From Deltaproteobacteria bacterium (GTDB taxonomy: Bacteria > Desulfobacterota_E > Deferrimicrobia > Deferrimicrobiales > Deferrimicrobiaceae): a stretch of DNA of 20,420 bases. The stretch is from NCBI GenBank assembly GCA_023488945.1, contig JAMDBZ010000055.1, positions 1 through 20,420 of the forward strand. Reading direction: 5' to 3'. Of this stretch, positions 1 to 5,865 are shown piece by piece. The translations under genes were made by a program, and so were the position numbers. Positions within the stretch are counted from its first letter, which is position 1. Each line of letters opens with the position of its first letter. The notes below the pieces were generated by a model, which had not been told where the DNA came from, did no database searches, and was given only the letters and a program-made list of their open reading frames with translations.

Positions 1-280
1 GGCACAAGGGACAGAAGGCCGACCAGAAGACCAGGAGAGCCGGCTTGCCGGCACCCGGGAGAAAAGCGTGCGCCTTCCCGTCCAGGTCCTTCAGCGTGAA
101 GGCCGGCGCCTTCTCGCCCGCCCTGATGAGGGGGCGCAGGCCCGGCGCGCCGGCCACCGAGGGGGGAGGCGATCCCGCGGCCGCGCACGCCATCGTCCAC
201 ACCGAAAGCACCGCCAGGACCGCCATGGCGGCCGCGCAACGCGCCGCCGAGGGACCCGGCGGGAATCGCCCCGCCTTCAT
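1..280 (-). CDS. TlpA/ResA-like thioredoxin, possible lipoprotein (3' part outside the window)
   Basis: The frame opens at an ATG on the minus strand and runs 93 codons to the left edge without a stop. Residues 1-35 are a basic N-terminus plus a hydrophobic stretch (MAVLAVLSVWTMAC) with a Cys at 32, resembling a signal peptide with an imperfect lipobox (T-M-A-C). After a Pro/Ala-rich linker comes the redoxin opening GEKAPAFTLKDLDGK (residues 55-69) and then FWSAFCPLC (85-93), a CXXC active site in the usual thioredoxin position. The ATG overlaps the TGA of the preceding TlpA gene by four bases (ATGA), which suggests translational coupling. Expected role: periplasm-facing thiol-disulfide exchange, probably for the multiheme cytochrome of this operon. 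CPLC instead of CPPC or CPRC suggests a different redox potential or partner from its neighbour. The cis-Pro region lies beyond the edge. The fold is well supported; the role is inferred. Confidence 0.8.
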   Translation of the reverse strand, partial: MKAGRFPPGPSAARCAAAMAVLAVLSVWTMACAAAGSPPPSVAGAPGLRPLIRAGEKAPAFTLKDLDGKAHAFLPGAGKPALLVFWSAFCPLC

Positions 281-795
281 TTTCCCAACCGGATGGCCTG
301 GATGACTTCCGCGATCTTGTCCTGGGTGGCCCAATAGTAGTTCGCTTCCGCGTACCGGACGATCCCCTTTTTGTCGACGATGATGCTCGTGGGGAGCGCG
401 TTAATGCAGAACGCGTTCCAGGCGTCGAGGTTCTTGTCGATGAGGACGGGGAAGTCGATTCTCCAGTCCTTGAGTGTCTTGCGGATCCGCTCGATGTGCG
501 CCCGCGAGATGTTCTGGCTCTCCTGGTTGATGGCCACGACGACGATGTCGGGGCTGGTCTTGTAGACTCCCTGGAGGAATGTCAGTTCCTCCTCGCAGCG
601 CGGGCACCAGGACGCCCAGAAGGCGAGCAGGACGATCTTGCCGCGGAGGCCGGACAGCGCCATCATCCCGCCGTCGATGGAGGGGAGCGACACCTCGGGG
701 ACCGGTTTCCCCACCGCGACACACAGGGCGAAGGCGGGAGACGCGACGGTCAAAAGGACGAGGAAGCAGGCGGCGATGCGCGCCGGACGGGCCAT
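277..795 (-). CDS. TlpA-family thiol-disulfide oxidoreductase, exported
   Basis: The protein has 172 residues. Residues 1-23 form a Sec signal peptide (MARPARIAACFLVLLTVASPAFA). The mature part has the AhpC/TSA-redoxin start GKPVPEVSLPSIDGG (29-43), the active site WCPRC (63-67) and a cis-proline loop ALPTSIIV (133-140, Pro135). It is a complete thioredoxin fold of normal TlpA/ResA length. I chose the ATG at 795 because AAAGGAG lies 10 bases upstream and the signal peptide then begins correctly; an in-frame start 36 bases further upstream would overlap the cytochrome gene. The cytochrome stop lies six bases upstream. TlpA/ResA proteins reduce apocytochrome CXXCH cysteines or copper-binding cysteines outside the cytoplasm. 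Beside a 12-site cytochrome, an apocytochrome reductase role is the natural inference. Confidence 0.88.
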   Translation of the reverse strand: MARPARIAACFLVLLTVASPAFALCVAVGKPVPEVSLPSIDGGMMALSGLRGKIVLLAFWASWCPRCEEELTFLQGVYKTSPDIVVVAINQESQNISRAHIERIRKTLKDWRIDFPVLIDKNLDAWNAFCINALPTSIIVDKKGIVRYAEANYYWATQDKIAEVIQAIRLGK

Positions 796-800
796 GGGCG

Positions 801-2342
801 TTACGCTCCTTTCGTGGGCGCGGGATGACATCTGAAACAGATGCTATTGAAATCGGGTGGAGGAATAAAGTCATTTCTTGGCATCGCCGCGCGGGGAATG
901 AAGCGATGGTCGTGGATCGAAACCTCCCCCGACGCGGCGCGGGCGGGCGGGTGACAGGACAGGCAATGGGCCCTTCGCGTCACGGGGCCGCCGTGGTGAG
1001 GCGGCGGGGGGAGCACGGCGCCGTCGTGGCACGACCGGCAGAACTCGCGCGAAGACATCCGCGGGTCCTCCGAAGCCGCCGCCTCCTCTCGCGCCATGCG
1101 GAAATTCTTGCAGAGGTCGCACGTCTCCCCCTGCCTGAGCAGCATGTTCGACTCCCAGAACAGGAACTGGGCGTGGCGGTCCTCGTAGGTCCCGTCGCCC
1201 CGGAACGACCGGTCGTCCTGACCCGGCTTCGGGATGAGGCCGAAGTAGAACCGGCGCAGGTCGAGCCCCGGGAGGAAACCCACCGGGAACCGGAACTCGC
1301 CGGTCGCATCGTGTCCCGTCGTGTGGCACGACTCGCAGATCATGGCCCGGCGCCGCGCTCCGATCTTGCCGGGGTGGACGATCTCTTCGGGCCGCCGGCT
1401 CCGGGCATGCGCGCGCCCCGGTCCGTGGCACGCCTCGCAGCCGACCCCCTCTTCCAGGGATCGGCCCGTGAAGGGGTCGAACGCCGTCATGTGACAGCCC
1501 GCGCACGACCGAAGCCAGTCCATCTCGCGCCAGTACGACAGGTTCCAGGAACCCGGGCGGATGATCCAGATGGGGGTCCGCACGACGAGATTCCCCTGCT
1601 TGAGACTGACGAACCGCTGGACGTTGCGGCTTCCGAGGACATACACGATTTCCGAGGGAGGAAAGGGGGTCTCCCCCTCGAATCGGGCAAGCAAGGCGCC
1701 CGGCTCCTTCCGCGGGCTGCGCACCATGCGGGCGTGGGGTGTCCGTCTCCAGAGGCGGTATTCGCGGCCGTGGCACCCGCCGCAGGCCGCAGAGCCGGCA
1801 TACCGGGAGAGATCGGGGAGGGCCCTCCCCGGTCCGGCGGCCATCGGCTTGCGCGCGTGGCACGCCTTGCAAAGCTCGCCCTCGGGCGTCGGGACGCGGA
1901 GGTAGTAGGTCCGGAACCGCCGGGGGAATCCCGGGAAGACCGCGTCACGGATCTTCTCGCAGGTCGACCGGCCGGTGTGGATCTGCGACGAGAGATGGGG
2001 CCCGTGCGGCGCGTGGCACGTGATGCAGGTCATCGTTCCATCGGGATCGAGGGGGAGGTCCTTCGTCATTCCCTTGCCCGGGGCGATGTCGACGGGGTGG
2101 GAGACGGGCCGGGGATGACAACGGGAGCAGAGCGTATAAATGTCCGCCCGGAAGTTCATCAGCTTGTAGGGGCGGCCGGGCTCCGGCGTCTTTTCGATGT
2201 GGCACTCCCGGCATCGCGAGGGGTCCCGCATGAAGTCGTGGGGATTCTCCCGGGAGCGGAGGGCCCTCCATCCCGCGACAAGCGCATAGGACGCCGCGTA
2301 GGCCGCAACCGCGGCCGCGGCGATCCGGACGCGGCGCGTCAC
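801..2342 (-). CDS. Multiheme c-type cytochrome, 11 CXXCH plus one CXXCK site
   Basis: The protein has 513 residues with one N-terminal hydrophobic segment (about 6-24), an uncleaved anchor or signal sequence. Heme-binding sites start at Cys44, 72, 106, 158, 187, 280, 302, 336, 408, 435, 460 and 502. All are CXXCH except CDLCK at 408-412. The segment YAGSAACGGCHGREYRLWRR (181-200) and the later VGCEACHGPGRAH match the cytochrome c554-like multiheme families. It should act outside the cytoplasmic membrane in electron transfer or in reduction of an oxyanion or N/S compound; the substrate cannot be read from sequence. The start is GTG, overlapping the upstream TGA by four bases (GTGA). The C-terminal codons (about 829-885) are unusually AT-rich. 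A noncatalytic electron conduit is the main alternative to an enzyme. Confidence 0.92.
   Translation of the reverse strand: MTRRVRIAAAAVAAYAASYALVAGWRALRSRENPHDFMRDPSRCRECHIEKTPEPGRPYKLMNFRADIYTLCSRCHPRPVSHPVDIAPGKGMTKDLPLDPDGTMTCITCHAPHGPHLSSQIHTGRSTCEKIRDAVFPGFPRRFRTYYLRVPTPEGELCKACHARKPMAAGPGRALPDLSRYAGSAACGGCHGREYRLWRRTPHARMVRSPRKEPGALLARFEGETPFPPSEIVYVLGSRNVQRFVSLKQGNLVVRTPIWIIRPGSWNLSYWREMDWLRSCAGCHMTAFDPFTGRSLEEGVGCEACHGPGRAHARSRRPEEIVHPGKIGARRRAMICESCHTTGHDATGEFRFPVGFLPGLDLRRFYFGLIPKPGQDDRSFRGDGTYEDRHAQFLFWESNMLLRQGETCDLCKNFRMAREEAAASEDPRMSSREFCRSCHDGAVLPPPPHHGGPVTRRAHCLSCHPPARAASGEVSIHDHRFIPRAAMPRNDFIPPPDFNSICFRCHPAPTKGA
829..885 (-). other. AT-rich rare-codon island at the cytochrome 3' end
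   Basis: On the coding strand this run uses AGA (twice), AAT (twice), ATT, TTT, CCT, CCA and TGT codons, while surrounding cytochrome codons end almost always in G or C. The reading frame is intact and encodes the last heme site (CFRCH). A perfect 6-bp inverted repeat with a 3-base loop (CATCTG-AAA-CAGATG, 829-843) sits on the heme-motif codons. The composition shift is seen directly; its cause is unknown. Confidence 0.55.
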
Positions 2343-2938
2343 GCCGTTCCCGCGCGGAAGGCGGCGGCGGCTTCCCGCAGTCGCGAGGCGATGTCCGCGG
2401 TTTCCGCGACAAGCGTTCTTTCCTCAACGGAGAGAGAGCGGCCCTGCAGGGCCTCCTGGAGGGCGCCCGCTTTCCATTCGGCTTTTCGGCTGAGCTCCTG
2501 CAGGAGCCGGACGCGCTCCCGGTTGGCCATGAGCGCTTCCCGGTACGCCTCGCCCATGTCCTGGAGGAGGTCGCCCTTGCGGAACCGGAAGTCCGCGTCG
2601 AAATACCCCTCCGCGAGCTGGCGGAAAAGACGGTTGAACTTGAACGCCGGCCCGATCAGCCGGTGGGATTCCCGGATGGCGACCCAGACCGTCGCGCCGA
2701 TCGTCAGCAGGGAGGAGATTCCGCCGCTGACCAGCACCGCGGGAAGGAGAATTTGCCAGGTATTCCGGATCCGCAGGTGGATGCTGTAGAAGCTCCGGCC
2801 GAGCTCCTCGTCGGCCAGGTAATACATCAGGAGACAAAGGAGGATGATCCCGCCCGCCCAGATGGAACAGAACTTCAGAAGGAAGGGAGCCTGGGCCCTG
2901 ACATCGATCCAGTACCGGCGGCGTTGCCGTTCCCGCAT
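2339..2938 (-). CDS. Two-helix membrane protein with HAMP-like cytoplasmic domain
   Basis: The protein has 199 residues. A basic N-terminus (RERQRRRYWIDVRAQ) is followed by TM1 at about 21-41 and TM2 at about 62-88. A HAMP-like segment at about 89-140 follows, with the HAMP proline (RLIGPAFKF) and the downstream acidic-hydrophobic pattern (RKGDLLQDMGEAYREAL). The rest (140-199) is predicted to be helical or coiled coil. There is no kinase, GGDEF or chemoreceptor signalling tip, so it looks like a stand-alone HAMP adaptor or a truncated chemoreceptor relative. I chose the ATG at 2938 because GAGGGAG lies six bases upstream; a GTG at 2953 is possible but has no better ribosome site. It leads the cytochrome operon and overlaps the cytochrome start. 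Its function is not known; sensing or membrane scaffolding for the cytochrome is an inference. Confidence 0.8.
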   Translation of the reverse strand: MRERQRRRYWIDVRAQAPFLLKFCSIWAGGIILLCLLMYYLADEELGRSFYSIHLRIRNTWQILLPAVLVSGGISSLLTIGATVWVAIRESHRLIGPAFKFNRLFRQLAEGYFDADFRFRKGDLLQDMGEAYREALMANRERVRLLQELSRKAEWKAGALQEALQGRSLSVEERTLVAETADIASRLREAAAAFRAGTA

Positions 2939-2986
2939 GGCGTTCTCCCTCACGACGTGATGAAGACCACGAGACCCGCGCGTGGA

Positions 2987-3016
2987 ATTTTAACTTTTTA
3001 TCGGATTTGCCGTAAA
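2987..3016 (-). promoter_or_regulatory. Candidate sigma-70 promoter for the HAMP-cytochrome-TlpA operon
   Basis: On the minus strand, TTTACG (3016-3011) and TAAAAT (2992-2987) are spaced 18 bases apart, 48 bases before the ATG at 2938. The element overlaps the plus-strand promoter almost completely, so both could not be occupied by polymerase at once. The call is by pattern only. Confidence 0.4.
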
Positions 3017-3018
3017 AT
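2990..3018 (+). promoter_or_regulatory. Candidate sigma-70 promoter for the GGDEF-dgt genes
   Basis: A -35-like TTAACT (2990-2995) and a -10-like TAAAAT (3013-3018) are separated by exactly 17 bases. They match the consensus at 4/6 and 5/6 positions. The ATG of the GGDEF gene is 44 bases downstream of the -10, with GGGGGGAGGAGG just before it as a strong ribosome site. The call is by pattern only. Confidence 0.45.
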
Positions 3019-3062
3019 TCATTAGGGATCAAGGGCGGAGAATCCCGCCGGGGGGAGGAGGC

Positions 3063-4592
3063 ATGGGGCGGTTTCGCTTGCGGCGGCACGATCTGGCGCC
3101 CGCAGCGGGCCTTTTGGCGGTTTCCCTGATCCTCGCCTTTCTCTTGCGGGCCCTCCTGGACCATTTGTCCTGGGCGGTCCTGGCATCGCTTTTTCTCCTT
3201 GCAGGGAGCGGGCTTTACCTGTCCTACCGGCATCTCAAGACGGCGGCCAAGGCGGCGAATCGCCTCGCCGACGCGCTCAAGGGGCACGGCGTCCGGATCG
3301 ACGAGGAGGCTGATTCCCTGGCGGCGGCGAACGCCGCGGCGGATCTTATCGACCGGTACGGGGCGAAGACGGCGGATGCCCTCAGGGAGGTCAAAGAGGC
3401 CCAGGAACGGCGGGTGGAGGAAGTCACGCAAACGCACCGCGAACTGTTGACCCACCACAAGGTCACCAAGCGGATGCTCAAGTCGCAGAGCGCCGAAGAG
3501 GTGTTCCAGAATCTCTTGCAGGGGATTCGGGACGGGCTCGGGTTCGACCGGACGGTCCTGGGGGTGTGCGGGCAGGACGGCGACATCGTGTTCCAGGAGG
3601 CGATCGACGCGCCGGTCGTCAGGATCTCCGCGTGGCGGGAGGATTCGCTTGTGGCACGGATTCTCTGGAACGGGCAGCCCTTGCTGGTTGATGCGAGCGA
3701 GGCGGCCGGATTGCCGCTCGTTTCGGAAGACAGGCTCCTGATCGGGGAAGGGCCGGCGCTCCTGGCGCCCGTGATCCGGAAGCCGAGCCGGAAATGCGCG
3801 GAGATCCGCCGCTGCGGGAACGTGGGGTGCCCCGCCTACCTGCAGGAGAACCCGCGCTGCTGGCTCGTCGGATCGCCCGACATGGAGCGCCTCTCTCCCG
3901 TGAGCCCGGCGGAGAAACGGAAGCGGTGCGCGCGATGCGAGATGTTTTCCGCCCAGGCGCTCCTCGTCGTGCGTAGCCGCCCCGGCTCGCGGCGAATCGA
4001 TCCCCAGAGCATGGGAGGCGTCGCCACGATCGTCAACGAGGCCGCCATGGCGTTCGAGGTGGTCGATCTCTACGAGAACCTCAGGAAAATGTCGGTGACG
4101 GACGGCCTGACCGGGCTCGTGAACCATCGCGAATTCTACAACCTTCTCAGGCGGGAGCTGGAGCGGGCGCGGCGCTACCGGAACACCGTGTCGGTCCTCA
4201 TCATCGACGTGGACGACTTCAAGCAGTACAACGACAGGCACGGCCACCTGGCGGGCGACATCGCCCTCAAGGCGATCGCCGAGATCCTGGTCCGGAGCGC
4301 CCGGGGCACCGACATCGTCGCACGGTACGGCGGCGAGGAGTTCGCGATCATCCTCCCGGAGTCCACGCCGGGCGGCGCCCTGATGCTCGCCGAGCGGATC
4401 AAGAGCGAGATTTACCGAAACGATTTCATGCCGGATGGCCGAACCGGGGTCCACCTCTCCGTGAGCATCGGGATCTACTCGTCCGAGGCCGGGGCCGAGT
4501 CCGAGGACCAGGTCGTGAGCTACGCAGACGAGGCGGCGTACAGCGCCAAGTTTTCCGGGAAGAACCGCGTCGTCGTGAAGACTCATGCTTGA
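3063..4592 (+). CDS. Membrane GAF-GGDEF diguanylate cyclase with two-CW-like cysteine cluster
   Basis: The protein has 509 residues. TM helices lie at about 12-31 and 36-55, a helical linker at 60-140, a GAF-like domain at about 140-335 and a GGDEF domain at about 340-507. The catalytic signature is intact: GGEEF at 423-427 and the metal site IDVDDFK from 381. The product-inhibition motif RGTD (414-417) sits exactly five residues before GGEEF. It should make cyclic di-GMP from two GTP with feedback inhibition. Cys245, 251, 256, 266, 289 and 292 form a cluster inside the GAF region (CGNVGCPAYLQENPRCW, then CARCEMF) that resembles the 'two-CW' motif of many sensor proteins, but with CA for the first CW. 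A metal or redox cofactor there would make this a redox-responsive cyclase (inference). Its 3' end overlaps the dGTPase gene by eight bases. Confidence 0.92.
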   Translation: MGRFRLRRHDLAPAAGLLAVSLILAFLLRALLDHLSWAVLASLFLLAGSGLYLSYRHLKTAAKAANRLADALKGHGVRIDEEADSLAAANAAADLIDRYGAKTADALREVKEAQERRVEEVTQTHRELLTHHKVTKRMLKSQSAEEVFQNLLQGIRDGLGFDRTVLGVCGQDGDIVFQEAIDAPVVRISAWREDSLVARILWNGQPLLVDASEAAGLPLVSEDRLLIGEGPALLAPVIRKPSRKCAEIRRCGNVGCPAYLQENPRCWLVGSPDMERLSPVSPAEKRKRCARCEMFSAQALLVVRSRPGSRRIDPQSMGGVATIVNEAAMAFEVVDLYENLRKMSVTDGLTGLVNHREFYNLLRRELERARRYRNTVSVLIIDVDDFKQYNDRHGHLAGDIALKAIAEILVRSARGTDIVARYGGEEFAIILPESTPGGALMLAERIKSEIYRNDFMPDGRTGVHLSVSIGIYSSEAGAESEDQVVSYADEAAYSAKFSGKNRVVVKTHA

Positions 4593-5739
4593 CCGGACGC
4601 TCCTGGAGCGGGAGGAGGGGGTCCGCCTCGCGGCATACGCCGTGAAGAGCGGGGAGTCCCGGGGACGCCGCTTCCTTGAACCGGAGGATCCCTTCCGGTC
4701 CCTCTTCCAGCGGGACCGGGACCGGATCATCCACTCGGCCGCGTTCCGGCGGCTCGAATACAAGACGCAGGTTTTCGTCAATCACGAGGGGGACCATTAC
4801 CGGACACGGCTCACCCACACGATCGAGGTCTCCCAGATCGCGCGCTCCGTCTCCCGGGCCCTCCGCCTGAACGAGGATCTCACCGAGGCGATCGTTCTCG
4901 CGCACGACCTCGGGCACACGCCCTTCGGACATGCCGGAGAACGGGTCATGGATGCGCTGATGGAAGGGGAGGGGGGGTTCGAGCACAACACCCAGAGCCT
5001 GCGCGTGGTGGACGTCCTCGAGAAGCGCTATCCCGCCTTCGCCGGGCTGAACCTGACGTTCGAGGTCCGTGAGGGGATCTGCAAGCACAACACCCCGTTC
5101 GACGATCCGCCGGGGGTCCCCGAATTCAATCATCCCGGCTTCCCGTCGCTCGAGGCCCAGGTGGCCGACATCGCCGACGAGATCGCCTACAGCAACCACG
5201 ACGTGGAGGACGGAATCCGGTCCGGGATGTTGACGATCGGAGCCCTCGAGGCGGTGGAGCTATGGCGGGAAGCGCTATCGAGCGTTCGGCACAAAAATAA
5301 AGTATTAGATGACGATATCATGCGCTCTCGCGCGATATCGTTCATGATATCATGTTTGGCTCAGAACCTGATCCGCACGACCTACCGGAGACTTGCGACA
5401 TTCGGTTTCCGCACATCGGACGAGGCGCGGATGTGCCGGGAACGATGCGTCGGCTTCGACACGGAAATGGCAGGGAGGAACGCCGAGCTGAAGCGCTTCC
5501 TTCTCCGCGAGATGTACGGGAACTACCGCGTGGTCCGGATGGAGGAAAAGGCGCGGCGAATCATCGGAGAATTGTTCAAGGCCTATTGCGAGCGCCCGGA
5601 ACAGCTCCCGCCGCACGTATACGGCCGGATCGGTCCCGAGACCGTCAAGCGGGTCGTCTGCGATTACATCGCCGGGATGACGGACCGGTTCGCGATGGAG
5701 GAATATCGAAAGCTTTTTGATCCATTGCAAAGAGTCTAA
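4585..5739 (+). CDS. dgt: Deoxyguanosinetriphosphate triphosphohydrolase-like protein
   Basis: The protein has 384 residues. The N-terminal signature FQRDRDRIIHSAAFRRLEYK (41-60) and VNHEGDHYRTRLTHTIEV are typical of dGTPases. HD-domain metal ligands are His78 (LTHT), His107-Asp108 (LAHDLGHTPFGHAGE) and an Asp in ADIADEIAYSNHD (195 or 198). Family members cleave dNTPs, classically dGTP, to deoxynucleoside plus triphosphate, which tunes dNTP pools in the cytoplasm. Length and motif order match the shorter, non-enterobacterial dGTPase-like type, whose natural substrate is often uncertain. The ATG lies inside the end of the diguanylate cyclase gene with a weak ribosome site, so reinitiation is likely. 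The codons for residues about 235-258 are AT-rich with three GATATC sites, unlike the rest of the gene. Confidence 0.93.
   Translation: MLDRTLLEREEGVRLAAYAVKSGESRGRRFLEPEDPFRSLFQRDRDRIIHSAAFRRLEYKTQVFVNHEGDHYRTRLTHTIEVSQIARSVSRALRLNEDLTEAIVLAHDLGHTPFGHAGERVMDALMEGEGGFEHNTQSLRVVDVLEKRYPAFAGLNLTFEVREGICKHNTPFDDPPGVPEFNHPGFPSLEAQVADIADEIAYSNHDVEDGIRSGMLTIGALEAVELWREALSSVRHKNKVLDDDIMRSRAISFMISCLAQNLIRTTYRRLATFGFRTSDEARMCRERCVGFDTEMAGRNAELKRFLLREMYGNYRVVRMEEKARRIIGELFKAYCERPEQLPPHVYGRIGPETVKRVVCDYIAGMTDRFAMEEYRKLFDPLQRV
5289..5357 (+). other. AT-rich rare-codon island in dgt
   Basis: Codons here include AAA, AAT, GTA, TTA, GAT, ATA (twice), TCA and TGT in a gene that otherwise ends nearly every codon in G or C. 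The frame is intact. GATATC occurs three times within 38 bases (starts at 5314, 5334 and 5346). The change is abrupt at both ends. Confidence 0.6.
5312..5341. repeat. Inverted repeat ACGATATC / GATATCGT inside dgt
   Basis: Perfect 8-bp arms (5312-5319 and 5334-5341) flank a 14-base loop. A separate perfect 12-bp palindrome, CATGATATCATG, lies right after it (5343-5354). Both are inside coding sequence and within the AT-rich island. Confidence 0.6.
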
Positions 5740-5865
5740 TGATATCAAACGGATGGAAGAGGAGATCGGGACTGTCTGCATGAAGTGGGTCCTTGTCGCA
5801 TCACGGAGGGGCTGGCCTGGCTGTAATTTGACATAATATCTATTACCAGACGTTGAGCGCACCGC
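5740..5865. other. Convergent intergenic region between dgt and the GH57 gene
   Basis: These 126 bases separate two converging genes. I find no strong hairpin followed by a T-run, so no convincing intrinsic terminator. The right half is AT-rich and has short arms GTAAT (5823-5827) and ATTAC (5842-5846) around 14 bases. A fourth GATATC follows the dgt stop at 5741. No coding potential is evident. Confidence 0.5.

Larger units (their letters stand above)
2985..3020. repeat. 8-bp inverted repeat in the divergent promoter region
   Basis: GAATTTTA (2985-2992) and TAAAATTC (3013-3020) are perfect inverted copies separated by 20 bases, in the only AT-rich stretch of the intergenic region 2939-3062. 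Each arm carries TAAAAT reading outward on one strand, so the dyad and the two predicted -10 elements coincide. It could be an operator for a dimeric regulator or simply paired -10 boxes. Confidence 0.55.

Noticed and set aside
801..2342. NrfA-type nitrite reductase call for the cytochrome
   Set aside because: CXXCK alone is not enough: the protein has 12 sites, not five, and the flanking sequence resembles c554-like multiheme proteins.
579..2789. Long plus-strand open frame across the cytochrome operon
   Set aside because: It is antisense to genes with clear heme motifs, is rich in Arg/Pro/Gly, and has no recognisable domain; such frames are common by chance in GC-rich DNA.
2424..4781. Minus-strand frame opposite the diguanylate cyclase
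   Set aside because: It lies antisense to a GGDEF gene with intact motifs and in the wrong frame through the HAMP protein gene.
5829..5851. Promoter starting at TTGACA in the dgt/GH57 intergenic region
   Set aside because: No acceptable -10 lies 15-19 bases downstream, and it would point into the 3' end of a converging gene.
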